Part shown: positions 19,359-28,626 of the stretch, piece by piece
Numbering within the stretch: the first letter of the stretch is position 1
Layout: every line of letters starts with the position of its first letter
Assembly (NCBI RefSeq): GCF_012272855.1
Contig: NZ_JAAXCQ010000007.1
Coordinates: 204,350 to 268,349 of the forward strand
Direction: 5' to 3'
Source of the DNA: Arenibacter sp. 6A1
GTDB taxonomy: Bacteria > Bacteroidota > Bacteroidia > Flavobacteriales > Flavobacteriaceae
Length of the DNA: 64,000 nucleotides
Translations under genes and position numbers: made by a program
Notes under the pieces: model-generated
Database searches by the model: none
What the model was told of the DNA's origin: nothing
Seen by the model: only the letters and a program-made list of their open reading frames with translations

Positions 19359-19925
19359 TTATACTATTTGGTCCAATGATTTCCTGTCCCATTGCTGCAA
19401 ATTCTTATAATCGCTCATAGACATTCCGGTTACCGATTTAAACTGTGCTGCCAAATGGCTACTGCTTTTATAGTTTAGACTATAGGCTATCTCAGAAAAA
19501 TTAAGATGTTGCAGCTGAATCAATTCCTTGACTTTTTCAATTTTTAGATTGATATAGTACCTTTCTATAGTAATACCCTCTTGTTTACTAAACATTTTGC
19601 TCAGTACCGAATAATCCTTCTTTAGTTTTTTGGACAGGTAAGCCGATAAGTTTTCCTCTGTTGCCGCTTCTAGGTTGTCAATAGCTTCAATGCAAGCTAT
19701 TTTTAGCTGTTCGTTTACCATCAGCCCGACCTCTTTTACCAGTTCGAAGCCATTTTTGTTCAGCAGGCTTTCTATAAAAGCCTCATCGACGCCTTCTTTT
19801 TCCAAGAAAACAATCTCTCCTAAGGAAATGGATACCACAACCAGGCCTACCTTTTTGAACTCCTGTTCCAAAAAGCTTATACACCTATTGCAAACCATAT
19901 TTTTGACGAGAATCTTTTTTTTCAT
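19359..19925 (-). CDS. AraC-family regulator with an HMA-like N-terminal domain
   Basis: I place the start at 19925 (MKKKILVKNMVCNRC); the frame is open to 19943. The first 65 residues look like an HMA-type metal-sensing fold with an MVCNRC motif and a betaalphabeta pattern. The C-terminal 100 residues form an AraC-type double helix-turn-helix (HLNFSEIAYSLNYKSSSHLAAQFKSVTGMSMSDYK). The gene lies 75 nt upstream of copA within the copper cluster. The simplest reading is a copper-responsive activator of these genes, in which the CxxC head senses Cu(I). Domain identity is seen; the regulatory target is inferred. Confidence 0.82.
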   Translation of the reverse strand: MKKKILVKNMVCNRCISFLEQEFKKVGLVVVSISLGEIVFLEKEGVDEAFIESLLNKNGFELVKEVGLMVNEQLKIACIEAIDNLEAATEENLSAYLSKKLKKDYSVLSKMFSKQEGITIERYYINLKIEKVKELIQLQHLNFSEIAYSLNYKSSSHLAAQFKSVTGMSMSDYKNLQQWDRKSLDQIV

Positions 19926-20012
19926 GCTTCTTTTTAAGAACAAGCTTATTACCCTTTAATTTACGAACAATCTAGAAACTTATAGCCCCTGTCCAAAAAC
20001 TATACTTCCCTG

Positions 20013-20582
20013 TTAGTTGATTTCCTTCTGAACAAAACCACAGTTCAACATACCGCTTCCAAAGTATGGATTTTTAACAGCCTCCTTTGCACTTACCCAC
20101 ATACCGCCTTTGTTGTTATTGTACATAGGACAAAATTGTTGGTACAAGGTTTTTGATGTTCCGGCAATCGCCACAAAATCTACGATAGCACTGCTTAAGC
20201 CTTCAAAGTATTCTCTTTGTTTAGCGATATCTCCTGTGGTAATTTGGGTCGCTTTATCTTTAGCAGTAGCGATAATTTCTTTTAGTTCGGATTGCTTGGA
20301 AGCTTCAACGGATGCCATATCGAATTCCGATATCTTTTTTAGCATGGTCTCTCCTGCCTTTGCAGCATTCTCCTGACTATCTGCCACCAAGGCATCTTTT
20401 AATTCTAGGTAGCTATCGATGATAGTTCCTGCTGCCGTAGTTTCTTGAGTGCTTGTATTTGCCTCTACAGATACTGCGTTGTCTTCTTGAACTGCCTCTT
20501 TCTTTGCCTCTTTACAAGACATGGTAATAACAGTTACTAATCCCAAGGCTAACATTCGCATTGATACATTTCTTCTTTTCAT
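20013..20582 (-). CDS. DUF3347 lipoprotein of the copper cluster
   Basis: The 189-residue protein has a lipobox-like VITMSC and a DUF3347 domain: IIDSYLELKDALVADSQENAAKAG, then YQQFCPMYNNNKGGMWVSA and MLNCGFVQKEI. The same domain is the C-terminal part of the CusB-type adaptor at 13821-15563. It probably acts as a free periplasmic or membrane-anchored metal-binding partner. The conserved Cys, Met and His residues in FCPMYNNNKGG-type motifs are candidate copper ligands (inference). Confidence 0.85.
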   Translation of the reverse strand: MKRRNVSMRMLALGLVTVITMSCKEAKKEAVQEDNAVSVEANTSTQETTAAGTIIDSYLELKDALVADSQENAAKAGETMLKKISEFDMASVEASKQSELKEIIATAKDKATQITTGDIAKQREYFEGLSSAIVDFVAIAGTSKTLYQQFCPMYNNNKGGMWVSAKEAVKNPYFGSGMLNCGFVQKEIN

Positions 20583-20707
20583 CTTAAATGGTATTTATAG
20601 TTAATTAATAATTATTTTAAAACTGAATTCCCCGTCAGTTACATTCGGTATTAATGATTTGATACGTCAAAAATATGCAGCTTTATGGCATTCCTGCCTT
20701 GCTGTAC

Positions 20708-21922
20708 TTACTTTCTTAGGTAATGAATAATGGTCGATTGCACTTGAAAATCCCTAATCGCTTCTATCTGGCCAGTTTGAAACTTCAATTGTAATTCCTG
20801 CACCTCCAGAATGTCCCTAAAATCTATAGTTCCAGTCTCGTAACTTTTAAGTAGGATCTCTTCTGCATTTTTAGCTTGGACCAAATTTTGGGCCTGTGTT
20901 TCATAATTAATTTTTGCCGCCTTTCGTGCTTTCACGGCCTTGTCCAACACAGCTTCCAAAGTGTTCAATTTACTTTGTTTCTGAACAATTATTTCCTGTT
21001 GCTTTAGTTCGTTCTGCTTGCTTTTAGACTTAAAACTATTATTAAAAATAGGGATGGATAGGGAAACCATAGGCATGACCATATCCTTGTGCATTCCCAT
21101 TACGGTATAGCTCATCCCAAGGCCAAGCATCGGCGCACTTTCTTTTTGGTTCAGCAGTTCTGATTGGGTTACCGATTTAAAAAGCTTGTCGTATTTTAAT
21201 AGTTCGGGATGCAACTGTAAGTTCTTCTCATCATAAGGAAGCTCATCGGAAAGTCCGTCCAATTCCATGCTCACCAGCACGGGAGTGTTTTTATCCCTGT
21301 TTAGCAGACTGTTCAACTGGCTCTGTTCTGATAGGTACTCTTGTTCCAAGACTTTTTTTAAAGCGAGCAGTTCATTTTGTCGCATTTGCAAGCGAAGGAC
21401 ATCTACGGAAGATGCCTTTCCTACTTCCACGGAATTTAGGGCCAAGGTCTCATAGGTTTTTAATAAGGCTATGTTTTCTACTAAAACCTTTTGTTTCCCT
21501 TGGTTCGCAAACAAGGTATAATACGATTGGGAAACAGAAGCCGCCAATTTTCGTTTGGCAATGGCAATATCCTCGTACTGTGCTTCGGCCAAGGAAGCTA
21601 CATAATTTTCTCTGGCCGTAATGGTCTTAAACCAAGGAAACATTTGCATCACTTCAAATTGTGCCACCTCCGACATCGCTATATTCTCTGGCGGATTGGC
21701 CAATACCATGGCCTCCATGGTCGTATTGGGCAGTGTGTTTACCTCTTTTATTTTTTCGGTAGCGACCTGATACTGCAATTCAAAGGCCTTTATTTCTGGG
21801 TTGTTGGCATAGGCATCCATGACCAAGCTGCCCAGATCCTGGCCTTGCACAGAAAGCGTCAGGAACAAGGCGGCAAATAACAGCCTTCCTCTTGAGTTAT
21901 AATAGTTATGATCGGTTCTCAT
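20708..21922 (-). CDS. cusC: TolC-family outer-membrane efflux protein
   Basis: The 404-residue outer-membrane factor has a signal peptide and two long helical repeats characteristic of TolC (AYANNPEIKAFELQYQVATEKI and the second repeat LQLHPELLKYDKLFKSVTQSE). It would form the exit duct for the RND pump encoded directly upstream. The stop of the pump gene and this start share one base (taatg), so translation is coupled. The name cusC rests on context. Confidence 0.9.
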   Translation of the reverse strand: MRTDHNYYNSRGRLLFAALFLTLSVQGQDLGSLVMDAYANNPEIKAFELQYQVATEKIKEVNTLPNTTMEAMVLANPPENIAMSEVAQFEVMQMFPWFKTITARENYVASLAEAQYEDIAIAKRKLAASVSQSYYTLFANQGKQKVLVENIALLKTYETLALNSVEVGKASSVDVLRLQMRQNELLALKKVLEQEYLSEQSQLNSLLNRDKNTPVLVSMELDGLSDELPYDEKNLQLHPELLKYDKLFKSVTQSELLNQKESAPMLGLGMSYTVMGMHKDMVMPMVSLSIPIFNNSFKSKSKQNELKQQEIIVQKQSKLNTLEAVLDKAVKARKAAKINYETQAQNLVQAKNAEEILLKSYETGTIDFRDILEVQELQLKFQTGQIEAIRDFQVQSTIIHYLRK

Positions 21923-24900
21923 TATTCGTCTAATTTTAAATTATTGCCACTGTTTTTTTCCTTCAATTTCAAGGCAATTTCCGCCTTGGAACTAAAGAGT
22001 ACCGGTACTACAAACAAGGTGATCAGGGCTATCAGCATTCCACCAAAACTCGGGATGGCCATAGGGATCATAATATCGCTCCCACGCCCTGTTGCAGTAA
22101 GTACGGGTAAAAGCGCCAACATGGTTGTTGCGGTAGTCATCAGACATGGACGGATACGTTTTTCACCTGCCTCTACCACCGATGCCCATATTCCTTCTTT
22201 GGTCGTTGGGTTATTTCTATCAAAAGTCTGTGTCAGATAGGTAGCCATGACCACCCCATCATCGGTAGCAATTCCGAAAAGGGCAATAAACCCTACCCAT
22301 ACGGCCACACTTAAATTGATGGTATGCATCTGAAAGAGATCACGGAGGTTTTCACCAAAGAAATTAAAATTCAAAAACCAGTCCTGTCCGTACAGCCATA
22401 TCATTATAAAGCCCCCGGCAAAAGCCACGGCAATTCCGGAAAACACCATAAAAGAGGTTGCCACGGATCGGAATTGGAAATACAGGATCAGGAAAATTAT
22501 GGCTAGTGCCAAAGGCACTACGATAGCCAATGTTTTTTCGGCCCTTAGTTGGTTTTCATAGGTTCCTGTAAACTGGTAGCTAATGCCTTTGGGCACCACT
22601 AGTTCTTGACTTTCTATTTTACTCAAAATCAAGGCCTGTGCATTTTCTACGACATCTACTTCGGCAAAACCGTCCAATTTATCGAATAGCACATAGCCGA
22701 CCAAAAAAGTATCCTCACTTTTGATCATCTGAGGCCCCTGTTCGTAGCGCATGGTTACCAGTTCGCTTAATGGAACGGGATTCCCTTTGGCAACGGGCAC
22801 ATAGATGTTCTTTAGTTCCTCTGGATTCCCGCGAAGTTCCCTTGGGTAGCGTACCCGTACCCCGTAGCGTTCGCGGCCTTCTACGGTTTTGGTAAGGGTC
22901 ATACCCCCTACGGCGACTTCCAAAATGCGCTGTACATCTTCGATCATAATACCGTAGCGTGCCAATTGCTCCCTATTGATATCTAGTAACAAATAAGGTT
23001 TCCCTACAATCCTATCAGCAAAAACAGCCTCTTCTTTTACCCCTTCGGCATCTTTTAAAATGGCCTCTAATTGCATTCCAAAGGCTTCTATCTGTTTAAG
23101 ATCCTGTCCCTTTACTTTTATCCCCATCGGAGCCCGCATTCCCGTTTGCAACATTACCAGCCTCGTTTCTATAGGTTGCAATTTTGGAGCGGAAGTAACC
23201 CCAGGTAAACGGGTTACGGCCACTATTTCGTTCCAGATATCGTTTGGTGACTTTATAGAGGGGCGCCAATTCCTAAAATACTCCCCATCGTCATCGGCAA
23301 TGAGTTGTTTTCTTGATATGTTGGCGGTAATAGGGGTTTCTGGACCATGCTGGTCATGATCGATATTTTCGCTATTGGGATTCACGATCATACTACCATC
23401 CTGAAGTATAAAATAACCATCTTCATTTACCTTATACCGTTGTCGCTCCCCCTGCTCATTCAGCATATATTCTGATTTATACTGAATAATATTCTCGTAC
23501 ATGGACAAGGGAGCAGGATCTAGGGCAGAATCTGTTCTCCCCGATTTCCCTACAACGGTTTCTATTTCGGGAATACTGGCCACAGCCATATCTAACTGTT
23601 GCAATACCCGCTTATTCTCTTCGACCCCAGAATGTGGCATAGAAGTAGGCATCAACAGAAAAGACCCCTCATTTAAAGAAGGCATAAATTCCTTGCCCGT
23701 ATTTTTCATGATAAGAACTCCAAGGACCACAAGTAAAGTGGGGATGGATAGGAACAACAATTTATGTTGCAATGCCCATTGTAAAATGCGCACATAATAC
23801 CTCCTAAACAGGGTAAATACCCCTAAGAGTCCAAAACATATAATCGCTACGAACAGTAGGTTCCACGACAAGTTCTTATCGAGTCCCAGCGGCCTCCAGT
23901 ATTGGGCCAAAAGGACCATTATAGTTCCTACCGATACCGCAATATTGGCCAGATTGGCCTGTTTATCGGTTATTTTATCTTGCCCTTTTAAAAAGCGTAC
24001 TATCGCAAAGGCCAATAAAACTAGCCCTAGGTAGTACCCAAAGAACAAGGCAACCACTCCTGTAATGGCCATCAACGCATTTAAGAAATACCCAACCGTT
24101 GTCCTAATAGTCCGTTTTTTAAATAGCATGGCTGCAAAGGGAGGAATCAGAAATAAACTAACGATAAGGGCGGCAGACAAGGCGGCTGTTTTCGTAAAGG
24201 CCAGGGGTCTAAATAGTTTCCCTTCGGCCCCTATCATCGTAAATACCGGTAAAAAGCTTATAATAGTGGTCAGTACGGCAGTTACTATGGCCCCGGACAC
24301 CTCTTCGGTAGCATTGTAAACGACCGTATTAATAGGCAGCTTCTCCTTGTTTTCATCCATATGCCGGATAATGTTTTCGGACAAGATGACCCCCACATCT
24401 ACCATGGTACCAATGGCGATGGCAATCCCCGATAGGGCCACAATATTGGCATCGACATTAAAAAATTTCATGGCAATAAAGACCATCAACACGGCAACGG
24501 GCAAGAGTCCCGAAATAAGGATAGATGCCCTGAGGTTAAATACCATCACGATGATCACAAAAATGGTGATCAATATCTCTAGGGATAGGGCTTCGTTTAG
24601 GGTTCCTAAGGTTTCTTGTATTAATTCCGTCCGGTCATAAAACGGTACGATCGTCAGTTGGGAAGTACGGCCATCGGCCAATATTTTTGAGGGCAGCCCA
24701 GCGCTCATTTCGGCTATTTTTGCCTTTACGTTATTAATGACCTCCATTGGGTTAGCACCGTATCTGGCAACGACCACTCCCCCAACAACCTCAGCACCTT
24801 CCTTGTCCAAAATACCACGACGTTCGGCTGGCCCCAGGTTTACCTTCGCAATGTCCATAATACGGATGGGCGTATAATCTTCGGCAGTTACTACGGTATT

Positions 24901-25686
24901 TTTAATGTCTTCCAAAGATTTAATATACCCTAGGCCACGCACCAAATATTCGGCCTTGTTTATCTCCAAGGTCTGTGCCCCTATATCGCGGTTGCTTTGC
25001 TTTACGGCATTCACCACCTGCTCTAGGCCAATATTGTACTGCTTCATCAGTTCCGGATCTACATCGATCTGGTATTCCTGAACATACCCACCTATAGATG
25101 CTACTTCCGACACCCCGCTGGCCGAGGAAAGCCCATATTTTACATAGTAGTCCTGTACACTGCGCAGTTCGTGCAAGTCCCATCCTCCGGTAACCGCCCC
25201 TTTTTGGTCTCTTCCTTCCAAAGTGTACCAAAATATTTGCCCCAATCCGGTAGCATCGGGTCCCAAGGACGGATTTACCCCATCGGGCAACAGGCCGCTG
25301 GGCAGGGAGTTTAGTTTTTCTAGAATACGGCTTCGGCTCCAATAGAACTCTACATCTTCCTCGAAAATGATGTAAATGCTCGACAAGCCAAACATAGAGG
25401 TGCTCCTAATGGTTCTGACCCCAGGGATCCCCAACAAGGAAGACGTTAAGGGATAGGTAATCTGGTCTTCCATATCCTGAGGAGACCTGCCGGGCCAATT
25501 GGCAAAGACTATCTGTTGGTTTTCACCAATATCGGGAATGGCATCTACGGCCACGGGATCATTCGGTAAAAAACCGGTATTCCAATTAAAGGGTGCATTA
25601 ACGGTGCCCCAACCTATAAAAAGAACGAGTAGCAATACGGCTACCAACTTATTATGGATAAGAAACTTGATGCTTTTATTTAGCAT
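21922..25686 (-). CDS. cusA: CusA/CzcA-family heavy-metal RND efflux pump
   Basis: This 1254-residue inner-membrane proton-driven pump has the N-terminal family signature NWPGRSPQDMEDQITYPLTSSLLGIPGVRTIRS, the periplasmic FGLSSIYIIFEED and the TM4 region (VDANIVALSGIAIAIGTMVDVGVILSENI). It is about 200 residues longer than the usual ~1040. The extra length comes from additional membrane segments near residues 550-620 and a periplasmic insertion with NSENIDHDQHGPE. The pump works with the TolC-type channel and the distant CusB-type adaptor of the same cluster. Metal specificity (Cu/Ag versus Zn/Co) is inferred from the CopA neighbour. Confidence 0.95.
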   Translation of the reverse strand: MLNKSIKFLIHNKLVAVLLLVLFIGWGTVNAPFNWNTGFLPNDPVAVDAIPDIGENQQIVFANWPGRSPQDMEDQITYPLTSSLLGIPGVRTIRSTSMFGLSSIYIIFEEDVEFYWSRSRILEKLNSLPSGLLPDGVNPSLGPDATGLGQIFWYTLEGRDQKGAVTGGWDLHELRSVQDYYVKYGLSSASGVSEVASIGGYVQEYQIDVDPELMKQYNIGLEQVVNAVKQSNRDIGAQTLEINKAEYLVRGLGYIKSLEDIKNTVVTAEDYTPIRIMDIAKVNLGPAERRGILDKEGAEVVGGVVVARYGANPMEVINNVKAKIAEMSAGLPSKILADGRTSQLTIVPFYDRTELIQETLGTLNEALSLEILITIFVIIVMVFNLRASILISGLLPVAVLMVFIAMKFFNVDANIVALSGIAIAIGTMVDVGVILSENIIRHMDENKEKLPINTVVYNATEEVSGAIVTAVLTTIISFLPVFTMIGAEGKLFRPLAFTKTAALSAALIVSLFLIPPFAAMLFKKRTIRTTVGYFLNALMAITGVVALFFGYYLGLVLLAFAIVRFLKGQDKITDKQANLANIAVSVGTIMVLLAQYWRPLGLDKNLSWNLLFVAIICFGLLGVFTLFRRYYVRILQWALQHKLLFLSIPTLLVVLGVLIMKNTGKEFMPSLNEGSFLLMPTSMPHSGVEENKRVLQQLDMAVASIPEIETVVGKSGRTDSALDPAPLSMYENIIQYKSEYMLNEQGERQRYKVNEDGYFILQDGSMIVNPNSENIDHDQHGPETPITANISRKQLIADDDGEYFRNWRPSIKSPNDIWNEIVAVTRLPGVTSAPKLQPIETRLVMLQTGMRAPMGIKVKGQDLKQIEAFGMQLEAILKDAEGVKEEAVFADRIVGKPYLLLDINREQLARYGIMIEDVQRILEVAVGGMTLTKTVEGRERYGVRVRYPRELRGNPEELKNIYVPVAKGNPVPLSELVTMRYEQGPQMIKSEDTFLVGYVLFDKLDGFAEVDVVENAQALILSKIESQELVVPKGISYQFTGTYENQLRAEKTLAIVVPLALAIIFLILYFQFRSVATSFMVFSGIAVAFAGGFIMIWLYGQDWFLNFNFFGENLRDLFQMHTINLSVAVWVGFIALFGIATDDGVVMATYLTQTFDRNNPTTKEGIWASVVEAGEKRIRPCLMTTATTMLALLPVLTATGRGSDIMIPMAIPSFGGMLIALITLFVVPVLFSSKAEIALKLKEKNSGNNLKLDE

Positions 25687-25797
25687 GGGTATTGATATTT
25701 AAAACATTAGAATTCTGTGCTGTAAAAAAAACACAAACAACAGCTTTGGTCCAAGACCGGTATTACCGTTGGACGCTGGGGTTCTAAAGTTTTAAAA

Positions 25798-26214
25798 TCA
25801 GATTAGGAAGGTCTCATCCAGTATATGGATGTCCCGTATGAGTAAGGGAGGCGTATAATCGCCAAAAGGCACCTTGTTTTTAATATCTCCTTCTAGAAGA
25901 CTTAAAAAGCTATAAGAATAGGCAATAACAAATACTTGTTGCTGAAAGGTCAGCGAATCAAAGGATATCTTTAAATCGTCCTGTCCTTCAACAAGGATAT
26001 TTTCTTCCTTGCAGCAGTCATCTATAACGATGGAACATGCCTCATTTGCCGCAGGCTGCATCATTTCCATGCCACAGCTATCTACCTTATCAAAGAAAGA
26101 ATAATCAACCAATGTTTTTCCACAAAAATGCATATCTACCGAAAATGACATGGTAGACAATAACACTAAAAGTGCTAAAGAAAAAGCCGCTATTTGTCGA
26201 AAAATATTTTTCAT
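25798..26214 (-). CDS. HYC_CC_PP-family small secreted protein
   Basis: The 138-residue protein has a signal peptide and the three motifs for which the Bacteroidota HYC_CC_PP family is named: HFCG (about 30), DDCCKEE (about 65) and YTPPLLIRDIHILDETFLI at the C-terminus. It is the first gene of the copper cluster, ahead of cusA. The spaced His and Cys residues suggest periplasmic copper binding or sensing. This is inference from composition and context. Confidence 0.85.
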   Translation of the reverse strand: MKNIFRQIAAFSLALLVLLSTMSFSVDMHFCGKTLVDYSFFDKVDSCGMEMMQPAANEACSIVIDDCCKEENILVEGQDDLKISFDSLTFQQQVFVIAYSYSFLSLLEGDIKNKVPFGDYTPPLLIRDIHILDETFLI

Positions 26215-26237
26215 TTGTGTTGCAAAAATACAAAATA

Positions 26238-26259
26238 TAATCTATCCTAAATTAGATTA
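26238..26259. promoter_or_regulatory. Inverted repeat upstream of the copper cluster (operator candidate)
   Basis: The 7-bp arms taatcta / tagatta flank an 8-nt centre, 24 nt upstream of the first copper-cluster gene. Between it and the start codon is a TATTTTTG box (complement at 26223-26230) that fits the Bacteroidota -7 element TAnnTTTG. No TTG box at the usual spacing is visible. Confidence 0.4.
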
Positions 26260-26415
26260 ACAATTTATTATAGCTATGCACAAACTTACCCATAAAAAAC
26301 TATATGGCTTACAAGAATTTGGGCAATGCTATTATTGTGCATCGCTTAACCATTGCCGTGCCAAAGCGTTACCCTAGAGCCTATTAACAACTCGATTCTT
26401 GCTGGAATATTGTAA

Positions 26416-27066
26416 TTATTCAAAAAAAATATCGCCAAAAAACTCCGGCCTGTGATAATCGGGTGCCGCTGTATGTATGGGATAATAACTTAAGAAATGA
26501 GGTTTGGAGGTATGGTCGCCACATTTGTAAAAATTAGCCTTGGCCGCCAATCCTTTTAGTTGGATATTGGGATGGTGGACTAGGATACTAGCAGGGATTA
26601 CCAAGAACAATTCCCAGAAATACTGTCCGCCTTCTGCTTCAAACACCGATGTCCCCAAGCTACTTTCTACCTGTATATGCTGTTCTATGGTTGCTGGGGC
26701 TATCAACTGCCGATCGGACCTTCCCGGACCGTACGCCAAATGGACGGTGCCGATAGCGTTCACTTCAAAATTATAATAGCGACCGTCTTTTAAGGGGTCA
26801 AAAAAGAATTCCACACAGCTATCTTGGTGTACCGGACCATTAGTTTCCGTCGTCCTGGCCAATACATGCTCCTCGGTAACATAGAATTTTAGGATCATAT
26901 TATTGTTGGCACATGCGATCCTAAAAGAAACCTTGGGCTGGTAAGGAAACTCCCCCCAATTAAGGGTTTCTATGGAGTGTACGGGCACCTGTTCTTCTAG
27001 GAGCTGCGATAACTGCCTTACATCTGTTCCTTGGAAACCTTCTAATTCTTTTACCCTGAGTGCCAT
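26416..27066 (-). CDS. CBM9-like carbohydrate-binding-family protein
   Basis: The 216-residue protein shows the pattern of the family 9-like carbohydrate-binding fold: WGEFPYQPKVSFRIACANNNMILKFYVTEEHVLA, then HQDSCVEFFFDP.KDGRYYNFEVNAIGTVHLAYG. No signal peptide is evident, so it may be cytoplasmic or the true start may differ. Ligand and pathway are unknown. It is not clearly part of an operon; 72 nt separate it from the flavoenzyme gene upstream. Confidence 0.75.
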   Translation of the reverse strand: MALRVKELEGFQGTDVRQLSQLLEEQVPVHSIETLNWGEFPYQPKVSFRIACANNNMILKFYVTEEHVLARTTETNGPVHQDSCVEFFFDPLKDGRYYNFEVNAIGTVHLAYGPGRSDRQLIAPATIEQHIQVESSLGTSVFEAEGGQYFWELFLVIPASILVHHPNIQLKGLAAKANFYKCGDHTSKPHFLSYYPIHTAAPDYHRPEFFGDIFFE

Positions 27067-27138
27067 TTCTTTTTATTGATTATTAACCGAATATCGAACA
27101 CACAAAAATAGTCCAAAATTCATATTTGCATATTTACA

Positions 27139-28155
27139 TTAGCCTTTTTGAAGGCTACTTACAATTTCATAAGATTTTAGGCGGTCCTTATGATCAAAAA
27201 TATGGGATACGACCATAATTTCATTCACTTGAGTCGCGGCTACAAAGGCCGATAGTTCTTTTTCTATGGTCTCTTTGTTCCCTACAAAACTATAATACAT
27301 CATCTGTTGTATTTGCGCTTTCTCCCGCTCGTCCCAAAGCTCGTCCATGTTGTCTACCGGTGGCGGCAGGGGTTTTCTGGTGTTTCTTATAATTCCCAAT
27401 GCCAGTTGTTGTAGGCTGGTCTCTATGTACCTTGCCTCTTCATCGGTATCGGCAGCAATAATATTGACACAGGCAATCGTATAGGGTTTGTTACTCTGTG
27501 GCGAAGGTTCAAAATTTTGATGGTATAGTCCTAGCGCCTGGTGCAATTGTGCCGGGGCAAAATGGCTCGCAAAGGCATAGGGCAATCCTTTTTTTCCTGC
27601 CAATTGGGCGCTAAAGGTACTAGAGCCCAATAAATACAAGGGGATATCTAAACCTTCACCGGGGATGGCCCGTACAGGGGCATGGCTGTTTTCTATGGAA
27701 AAATATTGCTGTAGCGCTTCTATATCACGTGGAAAATCGTGTACTGTTTCTATTCTATCCCTACGCAGGGCCTTTGCGGTGAGCTGATCTGTTCCCGGTG
27801 CCCTTCCCAGCCCTAAATCTATTCGTCCTGGGTAAAGGGTTGCTAAAGTGCCAAATTGTTCTGCTACGATCAATGGCGTATGGTTGGGCAACATAATACC
27901 TCCGGACCCCACCTTAATAGTTTTTGTTCCCTGGGCAATATGCCCTATTAATATTGGCGTGGCCGAACTCACCAAAGTATCCATATTATGGTGCTCGGAA
28001 ATCCAGAAGCGTTCAAAACCTAATCGCTCTGCATGCTGCGCCAGCTCCAAACTGTTCTGAATAGCCTGCAGGTGCGTTGCTCCCTTGGCGACAGGAACCA
28101 GATCTAGAACAGAGAATTTTATAGTGTCTAAATTATGTGGATTGTTCTCCTTCAT
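27139..28155 (-). CDS. LLM-class (luciferase-like) flavin-dependent oxidoreductase
   Basis: I choose the start at 28155 (MKENNPHNLDTIKFSVLDLVPVAKG); the frame is open to 28203. The 338-residue TIM barrel belongs to the bacterial luciferase-like monooxygenases. Marks are ERFWISEHHNM near residue 50, IKVGSGGIMLPNHTPLIVAEQFGTLATLYPGRIDLGLGRAPG and the C-terminal VVSHIFDHKDRLKSYEIV. These enzymes use reduced FMN. The substrate is not predictable. It stands alone between unrelated genes. Confidence 0.9.
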   Translation of the reverse strand: MKENNPHNLDTIKFSVLDLVPVAKGATHLQAIQNSLELAQHAERLGFERFWISEHHNMDTLVSSATPILIGHIAQGTKTIKVGSGGIMLPNHTPLIVAEQFGTLATLYPGRIDLGLGRAPGTDQLTAKALRRDRIETVHDFPRDIEALQQYFSIENSHAPVRAIPGEGLDIPLYLLGSSTFSAQLAGKKGLPYAFASHFAPAQLHQALGLYHQNFEPSPQSNKPYTIACVNIIAADTDEEARYIETSLQQLALGIIRNTRKPLPPPVDNMDELWDEREKAQIQQMMYYSFVGNKETIEKELSAFVAATQVNEIMVVSHIFDHKDRLKSYEIVSSLQKG

Positions 28156-28203
28156 TATAGGCTGTTTTTTTAATAGGCTGTTAGCAATAATGATTACTGC
28201 CAA

Positions 28204-28626
28204 AGCCTTACAAAGTTAACAAGTCCAAGCACAATACTAGGATGAAACCAATCAATTATTATTCCTAGCCTCCCCTCCTAGGGCCACTTATAAAAGGGAG
28301 GTGTCTATTCCTGTTTCCATCCATAAAAACCTTTGGTACCTATCCCTATAAAAAGACAGGTCATCCTACTATTATATACCTCATTTGTTTTGCGTTAGGG
28401 ACCGCGGCGGCATCCCCGCAGCACCGCAAGGGATATAGCCAAGGGCCCGCCCGACGTAGGAGGGAACGCCCAAAAGATTAGACAACGGCCACAGAAATTC
28501 GCCATGGCATACGGCATATACACCCTAAAAAATAGGCTCCCCAAATTTTTGCTTAGACCCCGATCTGGGAGCCATGGGCGCATGGAGAAAAAAGCTATGG
28601 ATATGCTTGGGATCGGTTAAATAAAA
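28204..28626. other. Intergenic region with dispersed repeat
   Basis: It contains the second copy of the 80-nt class I dispersed repeat (28392-28471). The rest shows short GC-rich imperfect inverted repeats but no gene that I can support. Confidence 0.6.
28392..28471 (+). repeat. Dispersed 80-nt repeat, class I copy 2
   Basis: It has the same 80-nt length and ends (gcgttaggg ... aacgccc) as the copies at 135 and 35253, with only a few base differences, mostly in the loop-like centre. Confidence 0.87.

Noticed and set aside
24920..25342. 140-aa minus-strand frame
   Set aside because: It is a shifted-frame shadow of the RND pump gene, with proline/arginine-rich nonsense composition.
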